Positions 44,588-54,684 of a stretch of 64,000 bases of DNA are shown piece by piece. Under the pieces are notes generated by a model that saw only the letters and a list, made by a program, of their open reading frames with translations, made no database searches and had not been told where the DNA came from. The DNA lies in the NCBI GenBank assembly GCA_035499295.1, contig DATJZG010000167.1:24060-88059 (forward strand), read 5' to 3'. This stretch comes from DATJZG01 sp035499295. GTDB lineage: Bacteria > Myxococcota > Myxococcia > Myxococcales > Anaeromyxobacteraceae. A program made the translations under genes and the position numbers. Positions within the stretch are counted from its first letter, which is position 1. Every line of letters begins with the position of its first letter.

Positions 44588-45102
44588 GCCGCCGTGCGTT
44601 CGCGCTCCTGGCGGTCGCCGCCCTCGCGGTGGCCTGCGGCGAGAAGAAGCCGCAGGCTCGCCGTTCGGCGACGCCGGAGGCCGCGGCCAAGGCCGCGCAG
44701 GCTCCCGCTGCTGGGGCCAAGGGGCCGGAGGTGGAGGTCGCTTACTCCTCAGTGGGCAAGCGCGATCCCTTCAAGAGCTTCATCTACGACCTGCGCGCCA
44801 GCTCGGGGCCGGTGTCCCTGAAGTGCCGGACCGCGCTGGGTCGGTTCGAGCTCGACCAGTTGAAGCTGGTGGCGGTGGTGACCGGGCTCGCCGATCCGGT
44901 GGCCATGGTCGAGGCCCCGACCGGCGTCGGATACAGCATCCACCGGGGCTCCTGCATCGGGAAGAACGGTGGAGTGGTTGCGGCCATCCGCTCGGGCGAG
45001 GTCGTGGTCGCCGAGTGGGCGCTCAAGGCCGACGGGAGCCAGGAGAAGTCGCAGACGGTGCTCCGGCTGCCCAAGGACCAGTCGCTGAACATCGAGGAGT
45101 AG
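44584..45102 (+). CDS. pilP: Type IV pilus lipoprotein PilP
   Basis: 172 residues with a lipoprotein signal (ALAVACGEKK; lipidated Cys18, though the -3 residue is Ala rather than Leu). A flexible Ala-rich linker precedes the HR-type domain (GKRDPFKSFIYD at about 59-70, FELDQLKLVAVVTG at about 90-103). PilP connects PilN/PilO to the PilQ secretin. Confidence 0.94.
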   Translation: MSRRAFALLAVAALAVACGEKKPQARRSATPEAAAKAAQAPAAGAKGPEVEVAYSSVGKRDPFKSFIYDLRASSGPVSLKCRTALGRFELDQLKLVAVVTGLADPVAMVEAPTGVGYSIHRGSCIGKNGGVVAAIRSGEVVVAEWALKADGSQEKSQTVLRLPKDQSLNIEE

Positions 45103-45106
45103 CGAG

Positions 45107-47881
45107 ATGCGCAACCATTCCCAGATCGCCGGCCTGGCCCTGTTCGGTCTCCTCGCGGCGACCGCCCCGCCGGGGCCCGCATGGGCGGCGCCGTCGAGCC
45201 CCAACGTGATCCGCGCCGTCGACGTGAGCGACCGGGACGGCGCCGTCGAGCTCGACATCCACGGATCGCGGGCCCCGAGCTACACCGTCTTCAAGCTGCA
45301 GGACCCGGTGAGGCTGGTGGTGGACGTGGCTGGCGGAGACGTCTCCGGGGTTGCTTCCCCCATTCGAGTCGACCGGGGCGGCGTGGCCGCCGTGACGACG
45401 GCGCAGTACCAGGACGAGCGGTCGAGCGTGGGCCGCGTCGTGATCGGCCTCGACGCCACCGCCCGCTACGAGGTGACCCCTCGCGGCGATTCCGTGGTGG
45501 TGAAGATCCTGCCCGCCGTCACCGCGTCTGCGGCGAGCGCCCCCGCGGCGGAACACGCGCCGGCCGCAGTGCCGGCGCCCGCGGAGCCGAAGCCGGAGCC
45601 GGCCGACCCCGCGGTGGCAGCGAAGGCGGTCGCCGCGCCGTCTGGCGAGCCCCCCGCTCCGGCCGCCGACGATCACGTCCTGTCGCGCAGACGCGACGAC
45701 GCGAGCGTGAAGAGCCCGGCCACCGCGATCCTCGGTGCCCGGGTCACCGGCAAGGCGGTGGTGCTGCTCACCAACGGGCCGGTCGGCAGCTTCGAGGTCC
45801 TCGAGCTCCGCGATCCTCCGCGGCTCGCCATCGATCTCTTCGGGGTGGAGAAGGCTCCGAAGCGGCCGGTCGCCGGTGGCGCCAGCTTCACCCAAATCCG
45901 CTTCGGCCGGGACGCCGACAAGGTGCGGGTGGTGCTCGACGCACCCACCGCGCCCGCCGGGTGGCAGGTGAGGCGGAGCGCAGACGGCCTGACCATCCGC
46001 GCCGGCTCCGAGGCGGCGGGCGCCCCCGCTCTCGCCCGCGCCGCACCGGCCGCCGCTCCCGCGGTGGTGGCGGAGGCGCCCACGGCACCTGCCCCTCTCC
46101 CGCGCGCGGAGGTGGCGCCGCGCGCCGCGACGCTGGCGGCCAAGCCGCAGAGAGCTGCCATCCAGGACGTCCGCGTGAGCCAGTCGGGCCAGGTGGCCCG
46201 CATCGAGATCGCCGGCAAGGCGCCCTTCGTGGTGTCGCGCCCCGACCCGCGCACGCTCATCCTCGTCCTGGAAGGGGCCGAGCTGCCGAGGAAGGCGGAG
46301 CGCTCGCTCGACACGAGCGCGCTCTCCGGCCCGCTCCTCATGGTGTCGGCGTTCAACCAGAAGGCGAGCGGTCAGGTCCGCGTGGTGGCGACGTTGCGCG
46401 GTGACGCGTCCGACAAGATCGCCGAGACGTCGAAGGGGCTCACCTGGACGGTGACCTCGGGCGTGGCGGAGAAGCACGCCGCCGACGAGAGCCCGGTGGT
46501 GATCACCGAGGCCTCGGCGCAGGCGGCGGGCTTCTCGGCGGCGGCCCCGGAGTACGCCATCACCGGGGCGCCGGCGCAGAAGCAATACACCGGGCAGCGC
46601 ATCACCCTCGACTTCCACGACATCGACGTCCGCAACCTCTTGCGGCTCCTTGCCGAGGTGTCGAAGAAGAACATCGTGGTCGCCGACGACGTGAGCGGGA
46701 AGATCACGGTCTCCCTGCGGAACGTTCCCTGGGACCAGGCGCTCGACATCGTGCTGACGTCGAAGGGGCTCGGCAAGCAGGAGGTCGGCAACGTCATTCG
46801 CATCGCCAAGTACGAAGTCATCGCCAAGGAAGAGGCGGCGAAGCTGGAGGCGGCCAAGAACCGCCAGGTGCTCCAGCCCCTCAAGGTGCGCATCATTCCG
46901 GTGAACTTCTCCCACGCGACCGACCTGGTGAAGGAGGTGAAGGACGTCCTCACTGACCGAGGAACGGTGGTCGTCGACGAGAGGACGAACGTCCTCATCG
47001 TGAAGGACGTGCAGGACGCCCTGGCCCGCGTCGAGGGGCTGGTGCGGAACATCGACACCGAGACCCCAGAGGTCCTCATCGAGAGCCGCATCGTCGAGGC
47101 GCAGACGAACTTCAGCCAGGCGATCGGCATCCAGTGGGGCGGTAACTTCACCTTCAGCCCGGCGACTGGCAACGGCATCCCGGTGGGATTCCCCAACGTG
47201 ATGTCGGGCACCGGCGCCTCGGGCGGCGGCCCCACCACCGGCGTGCAGAACAACCCCAACTACGCGGTGAACCTGCCGGCCGCCATCGGGCAGGGGTCCG
47301 GCGGCGGCATCGGGCTCGTGTTCGGGTCGGCGAACGGCGCCTTCAACCTCAACCTCCGACTCTCTGCGCTCGAGGCGAAGGGGGTCGTCAAGACCATCTC
47401 CGCCCCCAAGATCGCGACGCTCGACAACAAGGAGGCGAGCATCGCGCAGGGCAATTCGATCCCCTTCTCCCAGGTCTCCGCCTCCGGCGTGAACACGACC
47501 TTCGTGGAAGCGCTGCTCGAACTCAAGGTGACGCCGCACGTGACGGCCGACGGCTCCATCCTCATGAAGATCAAGGCCACCAACAACCAGCCCAACCCGG
47601 CGCTCACCGGCGCGAACGGCCAGCCCTCCATCTCCAAGCGCCAAGCGGAGACCACCGTGCTCGTGAAGGACGGGGAGACGACCGTCATCGGGGGCATCTA
47701 CACCCGGACGACGTCGAAGAACGAGCAGTCGGTCCCCTTCCTCGGGCAGATCCCGGTGCTCGGCTTCTTCTTCCGGTCGAACACGAACGAGGACGACCAC
47801 GACGAGCTGCTCATCTTCATCACCCCGCGGGTCCTCAACCGCGCCGCCGCGGTCGGCGGGACGCAGCCCTCGGGGACCTAG
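45107..47881 (+). CDS. pilQ: Outer-membrane secretin PilQ
   Basis: 924-residue secretin through which the pilus exits. Signal peptide ending AWA (residue 27); three AMIN-type peptidoglycan-binding repeats at about 33-140, 205-300 and 345-447; N0/N1 domains (ITLDFHDIDVRNLLRLLAEV at about 500-580, VIPVNFSHATDLVKEV); then the secretin barrel with VLIESRIVEAQTNFSQAIGI and a final ITPRVL motif. Three AMIN domains also occur in Myxococcus xanthus PilQ. Ala/Pro-rich linkers separate the AMIN repeats. Confidence 0.97.
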   Translation: MRNHSQIAGLALFGLLAATAPPGPAWAAPSSPNVIRAVDVSDRDGAVELDIHGSRAPSYTVFKLQDPVRLVVDVAGGDVSGVASPIRVDRGGVAAVTTAQYQDERSSVGRVVIGLDATARYEVTPRGDSVVVKILPAVTASAASAPAAEHAPAAVPAPAEPKPEPADPAVAAKAVAAPSGEPPAPAADDHVLSRRRDDASVKSPATAILGARVTGKAVVLLTNGPVGSFEVLELRDPPRLAIDLFGVEKAPKRPVAGGASFTQIRFGRDADKVRVVLDAPTAPAGWQVRRSADGLTIRAGSEAAGAPALARAAPAAAPAVVAEAPTAPAPLPRAEVAPRAATLAAKPQRAAIQDVRVSQSGQVARIEIAGKAPFVVSRPDPRTLILVLEGAELPRKAERSLDTSALSGPLLMVSAFNQKASGQVRVVATLRGDASDKIAETSKGLTWTVTSGVAEKHAADESPVVITEASAQAAGFSAAAPEYAITGAPAQKQYTGQRITLDFHDIDVRNLLRLLAEVSKKNIVVADDVSGKITVSLRNVPWDQALDIVLTSKGLGKQEVGNVIRIAKYEVIAKEEAAKLEAAKNRQVLQPLKVRIIPVNFSHATDLVKEVKDVLTDRGTVVVDERTNVLIVKDVQDALARVEGLVRNIDTETPEVLIESRIVEAQTNFSQAIGIQWGGNFTFSPATGNGIPVGFPNVMSGTGASGGGPTTGVQNNPNYAVNLPAAIGQGSGGGIGLVFGSANGAFNLNLRLSALEAKGVVKTISAPKIATLDNKEASIAQGNSIPFSQVSASGVNTTFVEALLELKVTPHVTADGSILMKIKATNNQPNPALTGANGQPSISKRQAETTVLVKDGETTVIGGIYTRTTSKNEQSVPFLGQIPVLGFFFRSNTNEDDHDELLIFITPRVLNRAAAVGGTQPSGT

Positions 47882-47890
47882 GAGAACGCC

Positions 47891-48514
47891 ATGAAGACGC
47901 GTCTCACAGCCCTCGCGGCGCTCGCCTTCCTCGGTTCCTGCTCGGCCCAGTACGCGCCGGTCTCCATGGACGAGGTCTGCGCCTTCCCCACCCCGGCGAG
48001 CGGCGTCTGCCTCTACACCTCGACCTGCACGAACACGCTCGCCGGAACGGCCATGCTCGACGTCGCCACGGCGGGCTTCGACTTCGTGCTCCCCATCCAG
48101 TTCACGAACCAGCTCACCTCGAGTGCGAACGTGGGAAACGGGACTGTCGACGCGAACCAGGCTTACATCGAGACGATCCAGGTCCAGTACGGTGGCGCGC
48201 CGGCGATGGAGACGGCCACCATCCCGGTGACCATCACGGTGCCCACGGCCGGTTCGACCACCAGCGTCGTCTCGCTCATCCCTCTGGCGGACTTCGCCAA
48301 GCTGCCGGTCGTGCCCGGGGGCTTCAGCACCGTCGTCATGAGCCTGCAGGCGAAAGGGGTCTTTCTCTCGCAGCAGTCCTTCACCACGGCGAGCTTCCAG
48401 ATCCCCGTCACCATCTGCTCGGGGTGCCTCGGCGGGAACCCCTGCCCGACCGGGCAGAACGTCTCGGGGGTCTGTCCCCAGCTAGGGCAGACGAACACCG
48501 TCAGCTGCCAGTAG
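47891..48514 (+). CDS. Uncharacterised cysteine-containing lipoprotein after pilQ
   Basis: I do not recognise a family. 207 residues with a clear lipoprotein signal (ALAFLGSCSAQY, lipidated Cys17). The middle is beta-rich and Thr/Val-rich (ATIPVTITVPTAGSTTSVV). Further cysteines cluster near residues 31-46 (CAFPTPASGVCLYTSTC) and at the C-terminus (CSGCLGGNPCPTG), probably as disulfides. It starts 9 bases after pilQ with GGAG upstream, so it is the last gene of the pilM-Q operon. Secretin-associated outer-membrane lipoprotein is the contextual guess; the TPR pilotin Tgl has a different fold. Confidence 0.75.
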   Translation: MKTRLTALAALAFLGSCSAQYAPVSMDEVCAFPTPASGVCLYTSTCTNTLAGTAMLDVATAGFDFVLPIQFTNQLTSSANVGNGTVDANQAYIETIQVQYGGAPAMETATIPVTITVPTAGSTTSVVSLIPLADFAKLPVVPGGFSTVVMSLQAKGVFLSQQSFTTASFQIPVTICSGCLGGNPCPTGQNVSGVCPQLGQTNTVSCQ

Positions 48515-48561
48515 CCCGCCCGAGAGACGCTCATCCGGGGTGTCGGATGGCGCGCCCCGCC

Positions 48562-48590
48562 TTGACGCCGCCCTGGGCCAAGGCTACAAG
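48562..48590 (+). promoter_or_regulatory. Candidate promoter for Roadblock gene and efp
   Basis: -35 TTGACG (48562-48567), a 17-base spacer and -10 TACAAG (48585-48590), in the 141-base gap after the lipoprotein gene. Confidence 0.45.
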
Positions 48591-48655
48591 GTCCCCGGCT
48601 CGACGAGCCAGCGCCCGGAACCACGGGTGTTTTTCTTGAAAGGGCGGTTCGGGCC

Positions 48656-49015
48656 ATGGGCTTTCGCGAGCACTTGCAGGACGTCTGCAAGGGCGTCGAC
48701 GGTGCCATCGCCTGTTCGCTCATGGGAATGGACGGCATCGAGGTCGACACCCATGTCCAGGGGGACGAGGGGATCGACGTCCAATCGCTCCTGGTGGAGC
48801 TGACCGGCGTGCTGCGCAACGCGCGCGACGCAGCCGAGGCGCACCAGGCGGGAGGGGTATCCGAGTTCAGCGTGAGCACGGATCGCCTCGTGACCCTCGG
48901 CCGGCTGGTCTCGCCGGACTACTTCATGGTGGTGGCCCTGCGCCCCGAGGCGAACCAGGGCAAGGCCCGCTACCTCCTCCGGGTGACCGCGCCCCTGGTG
49001 CTCGCGGAGCTGTAG
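48656..49015 (+). CDS. Roadblock/LC7-domain protein (MglB-like fold)
   Basis: 119 residues forming one Roadblock/LC7 domain: N-terminal helix (FREHLQDVCKGVDGAIACSL), strands around MGMDGIEVD, and a late YFMVVALRPEANQGKARYLL segment. Bacterial members often dimerise and regulate small GTPases; MglB of Myxococcus xanthus is the GTPase-activating partner of MglA. No small GTPase gene is adjacent, and the protein is shorter than MglB, so the partner is unknown. It lies between the pilus locus and efp, 71 bases before efp. Confidence 0.75.
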   Translation: MGFREHLQDVCKGVDGAIACSLMGMDGIEVDTHVQGDEGIDVQSLLVELTGVLRNARDAAEAHQAGGVSEFSVSTDRLVTLGRLVSPDYFMVVALRPEANQGKARYLLRVTAPLVLAEL

Positions 49016-49086
49016 CCCCGGGACCCGCGAGCGGCCCGCCCCTCGGAGCGGGCGCCACACTTTTCGACAGTAAGGAGCAACGCAAG

Positions 49087-49659
49087 ATGGGAGACACCCT
49101 CGACACCACCGCATTTCGCCGAGGACTCAAGATCGAGATCGACAAGGAGCCCTGGGAGATCGTCGAGTTCCAGCACGTGAAGCCCGGCAAGGGAAGCGCC
49201 TTCGTGCGCACCCGCATCAAGAACCTCCTCACCGGACGCACCATCGACAAGACGTTCAAGTCCGGCGACGTGGTGGGCAAGCCCGACCTGGAGGAGAAGG
49301 AGATGCAGTACCTCTACAAGGAGGGCGACCACTACAACTTCATGGACAACAAGAATTTCGAGCAGACCTTCGTCACCGAAGAACAGATGGGGGATGCGAA
49401 GAACTTCATCAAGGAGAACACCACCACTCAGATCCTCTTCTACAACGGCAAGGCGATCGGGGTGGAGATCCCGAACAGCATGGACCTGCGGGTGGTGAAG
49501 TGCGATCCCGGCGTCCGGGGAGACACCGTGTCCGGGGCCACCAAGCCCGCCGTGCTCGAGACCGGGTATTCCGTGAAAGTGCCGCTCTTCATCAACGAAG
49601 GCGACCTGCTGCGCATCGACACCCGTACCGGTGAGTACCTCACTCGCGTCGCCGGCTAG
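49087..49659 (+). CDS. efp: Elongation factor P
   Basis: 190-residue translation factor that relieves stalling at consecutive prolines. KOW-like N-terminal domain with the modifiable lysine in KPGKGSAF (Lys35), then two OB domains (VPLFINEGDLLRIDTRTGEY near the end). AAGGAG precedes the ATG. A weak 6-bp hairpin followed by TTTT (49034-49053) lies in front and may end the Roadblock transcript. The modifying enzymes are not in the window. Many proteins here are rich in Pro runs (the TPR protein, AccB), which fits a need for EF-P. Confidence 0.96.
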   Translation: MGDTLDTTAFRRGLKIEIDKEPWEIVEFQHVKPGKGSAFVRTRIKNLLTGRTIDKTFKSGDVVGKPDLEEKEMQYLYKEGDHYNFMDNKNFEQTFVTEEQMGDAKNFIKENTTTQILFYNGKAIGVEIPNSMDLRVVKCDPGVRGDTVSGATKPAVLETGYSVKVPLFINEGDLLRIDTRTGEYLTRVAG

Positions 49660-49697
49660 CCCGGCCCGCGAGGAAACGCAACGACCAGGGAGGATTC

Positions 49698-50267
49698 ATG
49701 GCGACCAAGAAGGTCGAGGCCGAGAAGGCGACCCCGTCCGGAGGATTCACGTTAGGTGACGTGACCAAGCTCGTCGAGTCCTTGGAGGGCAGCGAGGTGC
49801 GCAGCCTCGTCTGGACCCGGGGCGGCGAGAAGGTCGTGATCCGCCGCGGCCAGGCCCCGGTGAAGGTGGTGGCCCCGACGAGCCCGGTGGCCGCGCCCAT
49901 CACGGCCGCCGTCCCCTTCGTCCCTCCTCCCCCGCTGGCCGCTCCCGCCCCCGCCCCCGCGGCCCCCGCCCCCGCGGCGCCGGCCGCGGCCGCGGCCAAG
50001 CCGGCGGAGAAGGCGGCCGACAAGCCGGGCCACATCGTCACCTCCCCCTTCGTGGGAACGTTCTACCGCGCCCCCTCGCCCGACTCGGCGCCCTTCGTGG
50101 ACGTCGGGGCGGTGGTGAAGAAGGGGCAGGCCCTCTGCATCGTCGAGGCGATGAAGCTCATGAACGAGATCGAGGCGGAGGTCGAGGGACGGGTGGCCGA
50201 GATCTTCGTGGCGAACGCGACTCCGGTGGAGTTTGGGGAGAAGCTCTTCCGGATCGAGCCGGCATAA
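49698..50267 (+). CDS. accB: Biotin carboxyl carrier protein of acetyl-CoA carboxylase
   Basis: 189 residues: N-terminal helical region, an Ala/Pro linker (about 70-105) and the C-terminal biotinyl domain with biotin lysine Lys153 in CIVEAMKLMNEIEAE. It carries CO2 from AccC to the carboxyltransferase, the first step of fatty-acid synthesis. It lies between efp and accC, an arrangement common in bacteria. Confidence 0.96.
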   Translation: MATKKVEAEKATPSGGFTLGDVTKLVESLEGSEVRSLVWTRGGEKVVIRRGQAPVKVVAPTSPVAAPITAAVPFVPPPPLAAPAPAPAAPAPAAPAAAAAKPAEKAADKPGHIVTSPFVGTFYRAPSPDSAPFVDVGAVVKKGQALCIVEAMKLMNEIEAEVEGRVAEIFVANATPVEFGEKLFRIEPA

Positions 50268-50277
50268 GGGCGCAGCC

Positions 50278-51654
<1,377 letters not shown>

Positions 51655-51698
51655 GCAAAATCAGCCCAGAATCCGCCATCCTGGACAGGGTCGGCTCC

Positions 51699-51727
51699 TT
51701 GACCCTGCGGGGGGCTTCCGTTACGCT
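51699..51727 (+). promoter_or_regulatory. Candidate promoter for the TPR / ATPase / TamB / Omp85 group
   Basis: -35 TTGACC (51699-51704), a 17-base spacer and -10 TACGCT (51722-51727), about 75 bases before the TPR gene. The -10 is poor; TTTATT lies next to it. A GC-rich palindromic stretch with GTGCGCAC (51759-51766) follows in the leader. Confidence 0.4.
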
Positions 51728-51801
51728 TTATTTACCTCCGGCATCCTTGCCGCGGAGGCGTGCGCACGTGCGCCCGCTCCGAGGGGGGGCCTGATTTTCT
51801 G

Positions 51802-54675
51802 ATGGCGGCCGACAAGAACAAGATCATCGCGGAGGCGACCCGGCTCGTTCAGAAGGGTCAGTACGACAAAGCGATCAAGGCGTACGAGAAGATCCTCGCC
51901 GACGACCGGAAGGAGGTCCGGGTCCTCCTCAAGGTCGGCGAGCTCCACCAGAAGAAGGGGGACGCCGCCGCCGCCGCCGCGACCTTCAACCAGGTCGCCG
52001 AGATCTACGGCGAGCAAGGCTTCTTCCTCAAGGCCGTCGCCGTCTACAAGCAAATCGCCAAGCTCGAGCCCGAGGACGCTCGGGTGAACGAGAAGCTCGC
52101 CTCGCTCTATCAGCAGCTCGGCCTGATGAACGACGCCATGGCCCAACTGCAGGCGGTGGCAGCGGTGCACGAGCGAACCGGCGACCAGGCGCGCCTCCTC
52201 GAGGTGCTCCGGCGGATGGTGGACCTCGACCCCGAGAACGTGGCGAGCTGCGTGAAGCTCGGCGAGCTCTACGCCAAGGCGGGGAAGAACGCCGACGCGC
52301 TCGAGCTCTTCCGGCGCGCCGCCGGGCACCTCCGCGAGAACAAGCGAGTGGAGGAGTACCTGAAGGTGGCCGAGCGCATCGCGCTCGTCGCTCCCGACGA
52401 CACCAAGCTCACCCGCGAGCTCGCCCACGCGTACCTGTCCCGCGGGGACACCAAGCGGGCCCTGGCGAAGCTCCAGCTCTGCTTCAAGGCCGACCCCAAG
52501 GACGTGGAAACGCTGCGCCTGCTCGCGCAGGCCTTCCGGGACCTGGGCCAGAACTCGAAGACGGTCTCGGTCTACAAGGAGCTCGCCCGCGTCTATCTGG
52601 AACGCAACCGGAAGGACGAGGCGAGGCTCACCTGGAAGCTCGTCCTCGAGCTGGCGCCGGACGACGCCGAGGCGAACGAGGCCCTCGGTACCGCCGTGGC
52701 GCCTGCCCCGGCCGCGCCCGCTCCTGCTCCCGCCGCCCCTCCCCCCGGGCCTCCTCCGGGCGCGCACCGCGCGGCGCCGGCGCCCCCGCGCCCGGCGCCC
52801 CCTCCGGTGCCAGCCTCGCCGCCTTCGCGCCAGGTCACGCCGGCCCCGCCTGCCCCGGGGCCGCGCCCCGCCGGCCTCGACGGTGTCTCCCGACTCATCA
52901 CCGAGACCGACGTCTACGTGAAGTACGGGTTGCACCAGAAGGCCCTCGACCACGTCCAGAAGGTCCTGGCCATCGACCCGGAGAATACCGACGCGCTCGA
53001 GAGGGTGCGCGACATCCGCGAGGCGCTCGGAGACCGCGCCGGTGCGGTCGAGGCGGGCGAGCGGGCGGTGCGGGCGCTCCTGGAGCGCGGGCCGGAGGAG
53101 GCCGCCCGCGCCGGGATCCTGCGACTGCGGGAGCTCGATCCCCACAATGCCTCGCTCGCGGAGCTGAGCGCGGCGGCCGGGATCGAGGAGGAGCTGGCGG
53201 CGGAGGGCGAGGACGACCTCGCCCTCGCCCACGCCGCCGAGACGGGCGAGGGCCAGGTCGCCGAGGAGGTCCCTGCCGCGGTCGCGCCGGGGACGGGGTC
53301 GGAGGTGGCAGCCCGCGCCGAGGAGGCGGAGGAGGTCGTCCCCGGCGAGCTGGTCGACGAGCCTTCCGACGGCGTGGCGCTCGCCGCGGCCGGAGCCGAG
53401 GACGAGCCGCTCGGCCCGCCGCTCGACGACGAGCCCCTCGGGCGCCCCGCCGCGAGCGCCGACGAGGTGCCGACCGTCACCGACCTTCTGTCGGTCGGGC
53501 CCGCCCCCATTTCCGAAGACGCGCTCCCGGAGGCGACGATCGAGCCGGAGCCCCTCGAGCTCGACGCGGGCCACGCGGAGCCGGAGGGGGCCGCCATCCT
53601 CGAGGTGGAGCCCCTGCCCGAGGAGCCGAGCGCTGCCCCGGTCATCCTCGTCGAGCCCGAACTGGCGAGCCCGATCCCAGAGCGGGTGGCGGCCGAGCCC
53701 ATCCCCGAGCCCCCCGCTGCGGCACCGGTAGAGCCCGAGCCCGTGGAGGAGAGCGCCCCGCCGCCACCGGCCGAGGCGGTCCCGTCCCCGGCGCTCACCG
53801 AGGAGCTCGACGAGGTCGCGTTCCTGGAGGGGCAGGGCCTCCTCGCGGAAGCGCTCGAGGCAGTGCGGGCCCTGGCCGAGGAGCACCCCGATCACGCCAT
53901 GATCCTAGAGAGGAAGCGCGACCTGGAGGTCCAGGTCGCGAGGCGAAGGGGCGCGAGCCCACCCCCGAGCGCGGCCCCTCCCCCGGCGGCCCCGGCACCG
54001 GCCCCGGCGATCTCCGTGCCCGTCCCGGCCGACGAGGGGTTCGACATCGGGAAGGAGCTGGCAGCCGAGCTGGGGGGAGCCGAGCTTCCGCCCCCGCCGG
54101 TGGACGACTTTCAGTACTCGGTGGAGGACGTTTTCGACCAGTTCAAGCGCGGGGTGGAGAAGGCGGTGCGCCCGGAGGACAGCGAGACCCACTACGACCT
54201 CGGCATCGCCTACAAGGAGATGGGGCTCCTCGACGACGCCCTCTCCGAGCTTCGCATGGCGCTCGGCGGCAAGAGCCGCCGCAAGGACGTGGACATCCTC
54301 TCCATGATCGGGCTTTGCCACGGGCTCAAGGGGGAATACCGAGAGTCGGTGCGCGCCTTCCGCACGGCTCTCAACTCGGAATTCCTCACCAGCGAGGCGG
54401 CAAAAGCGCTCCATTACGAGCTCGGGGTGGCGCATGACGCGCTATCGGAGCCCAAGGTGGCGCTCTGGTACTTCCAGAAGATCGTCAAGGTCGATCCGCG
54501 CTACCGAGACGCGCGCCAGCACGTGGAGCGGCTCGGCGGCGGTCCCGGCCAGCCGCCCGGAGACGACGCGCCCGCCGAGGGCTCGTCCCCCGCGCCGCCC
54601 GCCTCGCCGGTGGTGGGGGCCGCCGCGCCTCCCCTGCGCGGCCCGAACCCGAAGAAGAACATCGGTTATCTCTAG
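51802..54675 (+). CDS. Large tetratricopeptide-repeat protein
   Basis: 957 residues without a signal peptide, so probably cytoplasmic. Tetratricopeptide repeats at about 5-290 (QYDKAIKAYEKILADD, FFLKAVAVYKQIAKLEPED), 350-450 and 790-910 (HYDLGIAYKEMGLLDDALSE) are separated by Pro/Ala-rich linkers and a long acidic Glu/Ala/Pro segment (about 480-670). The C-terminus ends NPKKNIGYL. I know no named function. Start ATG at 51802 is chosen because the repeats follow at once. The ATPase gene downstream is 9 bases away, suggesting that the two work together, with the TPR protein as scaffold. Confidence 0.85.
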   Translation: MAADKNKIIAEATRLVQKGQYDKAIKAYEKILADDRKEVRVLLKVGELHQKKGDAAAAAATFNQVAEIYGEQGFFLKAVAVYKQIAKLEPEDARVNEKLASLYQQLGLMNDAMAQLQAVAAVHERTGDQARLLEVLRRMVDLDPENVASCVKLGELYAKAGKNADALELFRRAAGHLRENKRVEEYLKVAERIALVAPDDTKLTRELAHAYLSRGDTKRALAKLQLCFKADPKDVETLRLLAQAFRDLGQNSKTVSVYKELARVYLERNRKDEARLTWKLVLELAPDDAEANEALGTAVAPAPAAPAPAPAAPPPGPPPGAHRAAPAPPRPAPPPVPASPPSRQVTPAPPAPGPRPAGLDGVSRLITETDVYVKYGLHQKALDHVQKVLAIDPENTDALERVRDIREALGDRAGAVEAGERAVRALLERGPEEAARAGILRLRELDPHNASLAELSAAAGIEEELAAEGEDDLALAHAAETGEGQVAEEVPAAVAPGTGSEVAARAEEAEEVVPGELVDEPSDGVALAAAGAEDEPLGPPLDDEPLGRPAASADEVPTVTDLLSVGPAPISEDALPEATIEPEPLELDAGHAEPEGAAILEVEPLPEEPSAAPVILVEPELASPIPERVAAEPIPEPPAAAPVEPEPVEESAPPPPAEAVPSPALTEELDEVAFLEGQGLLAEALEAVRALAEEHPDHAMILERKRDLEVQVARRRGASPPPSAAPPPAAPAPAPAISVPVPADEGFDIGKELAAELGGAELPPPPVDDFQYSVEDVFDQFKRGVEKAVRPEDSETHYDLGIAYKEMGLLDDALSELRMALGGKSRRKDVDILSMIGLCHGLKGEYRESVRAFRTALNSEFLTSEAAKALHYELGVAHDALSEPKVALWYFQKIVKVDPRYRDARQHVERLGGGPGQPPGDDAPAEGSSPAPPASPVVGAAAPPLRGPNPKKNIGYL

Positions 54676-54684
54676 GCACCGCGC

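Noticed and set aside
49034..49053. Hairpin before efp as a terminator
   Set aside because: The stem is only 6 bp and the T-run starts several bases later; too weak for a separate entry.
49900..50010. Ala/Pro repeat in accB as a DNA repeat or recent expansion
   Set aside because: Ala/Pro linkers are normal in biotin carrier proteins and the codons are not a simple tandem array.
53200..53900. Acidic low-complexity segment of the TPR protein as a sign of frameshift
   Set aside because: The frame stays open and Glu/Ala/Pro-rich between TPR blocks that are all in the same frame.
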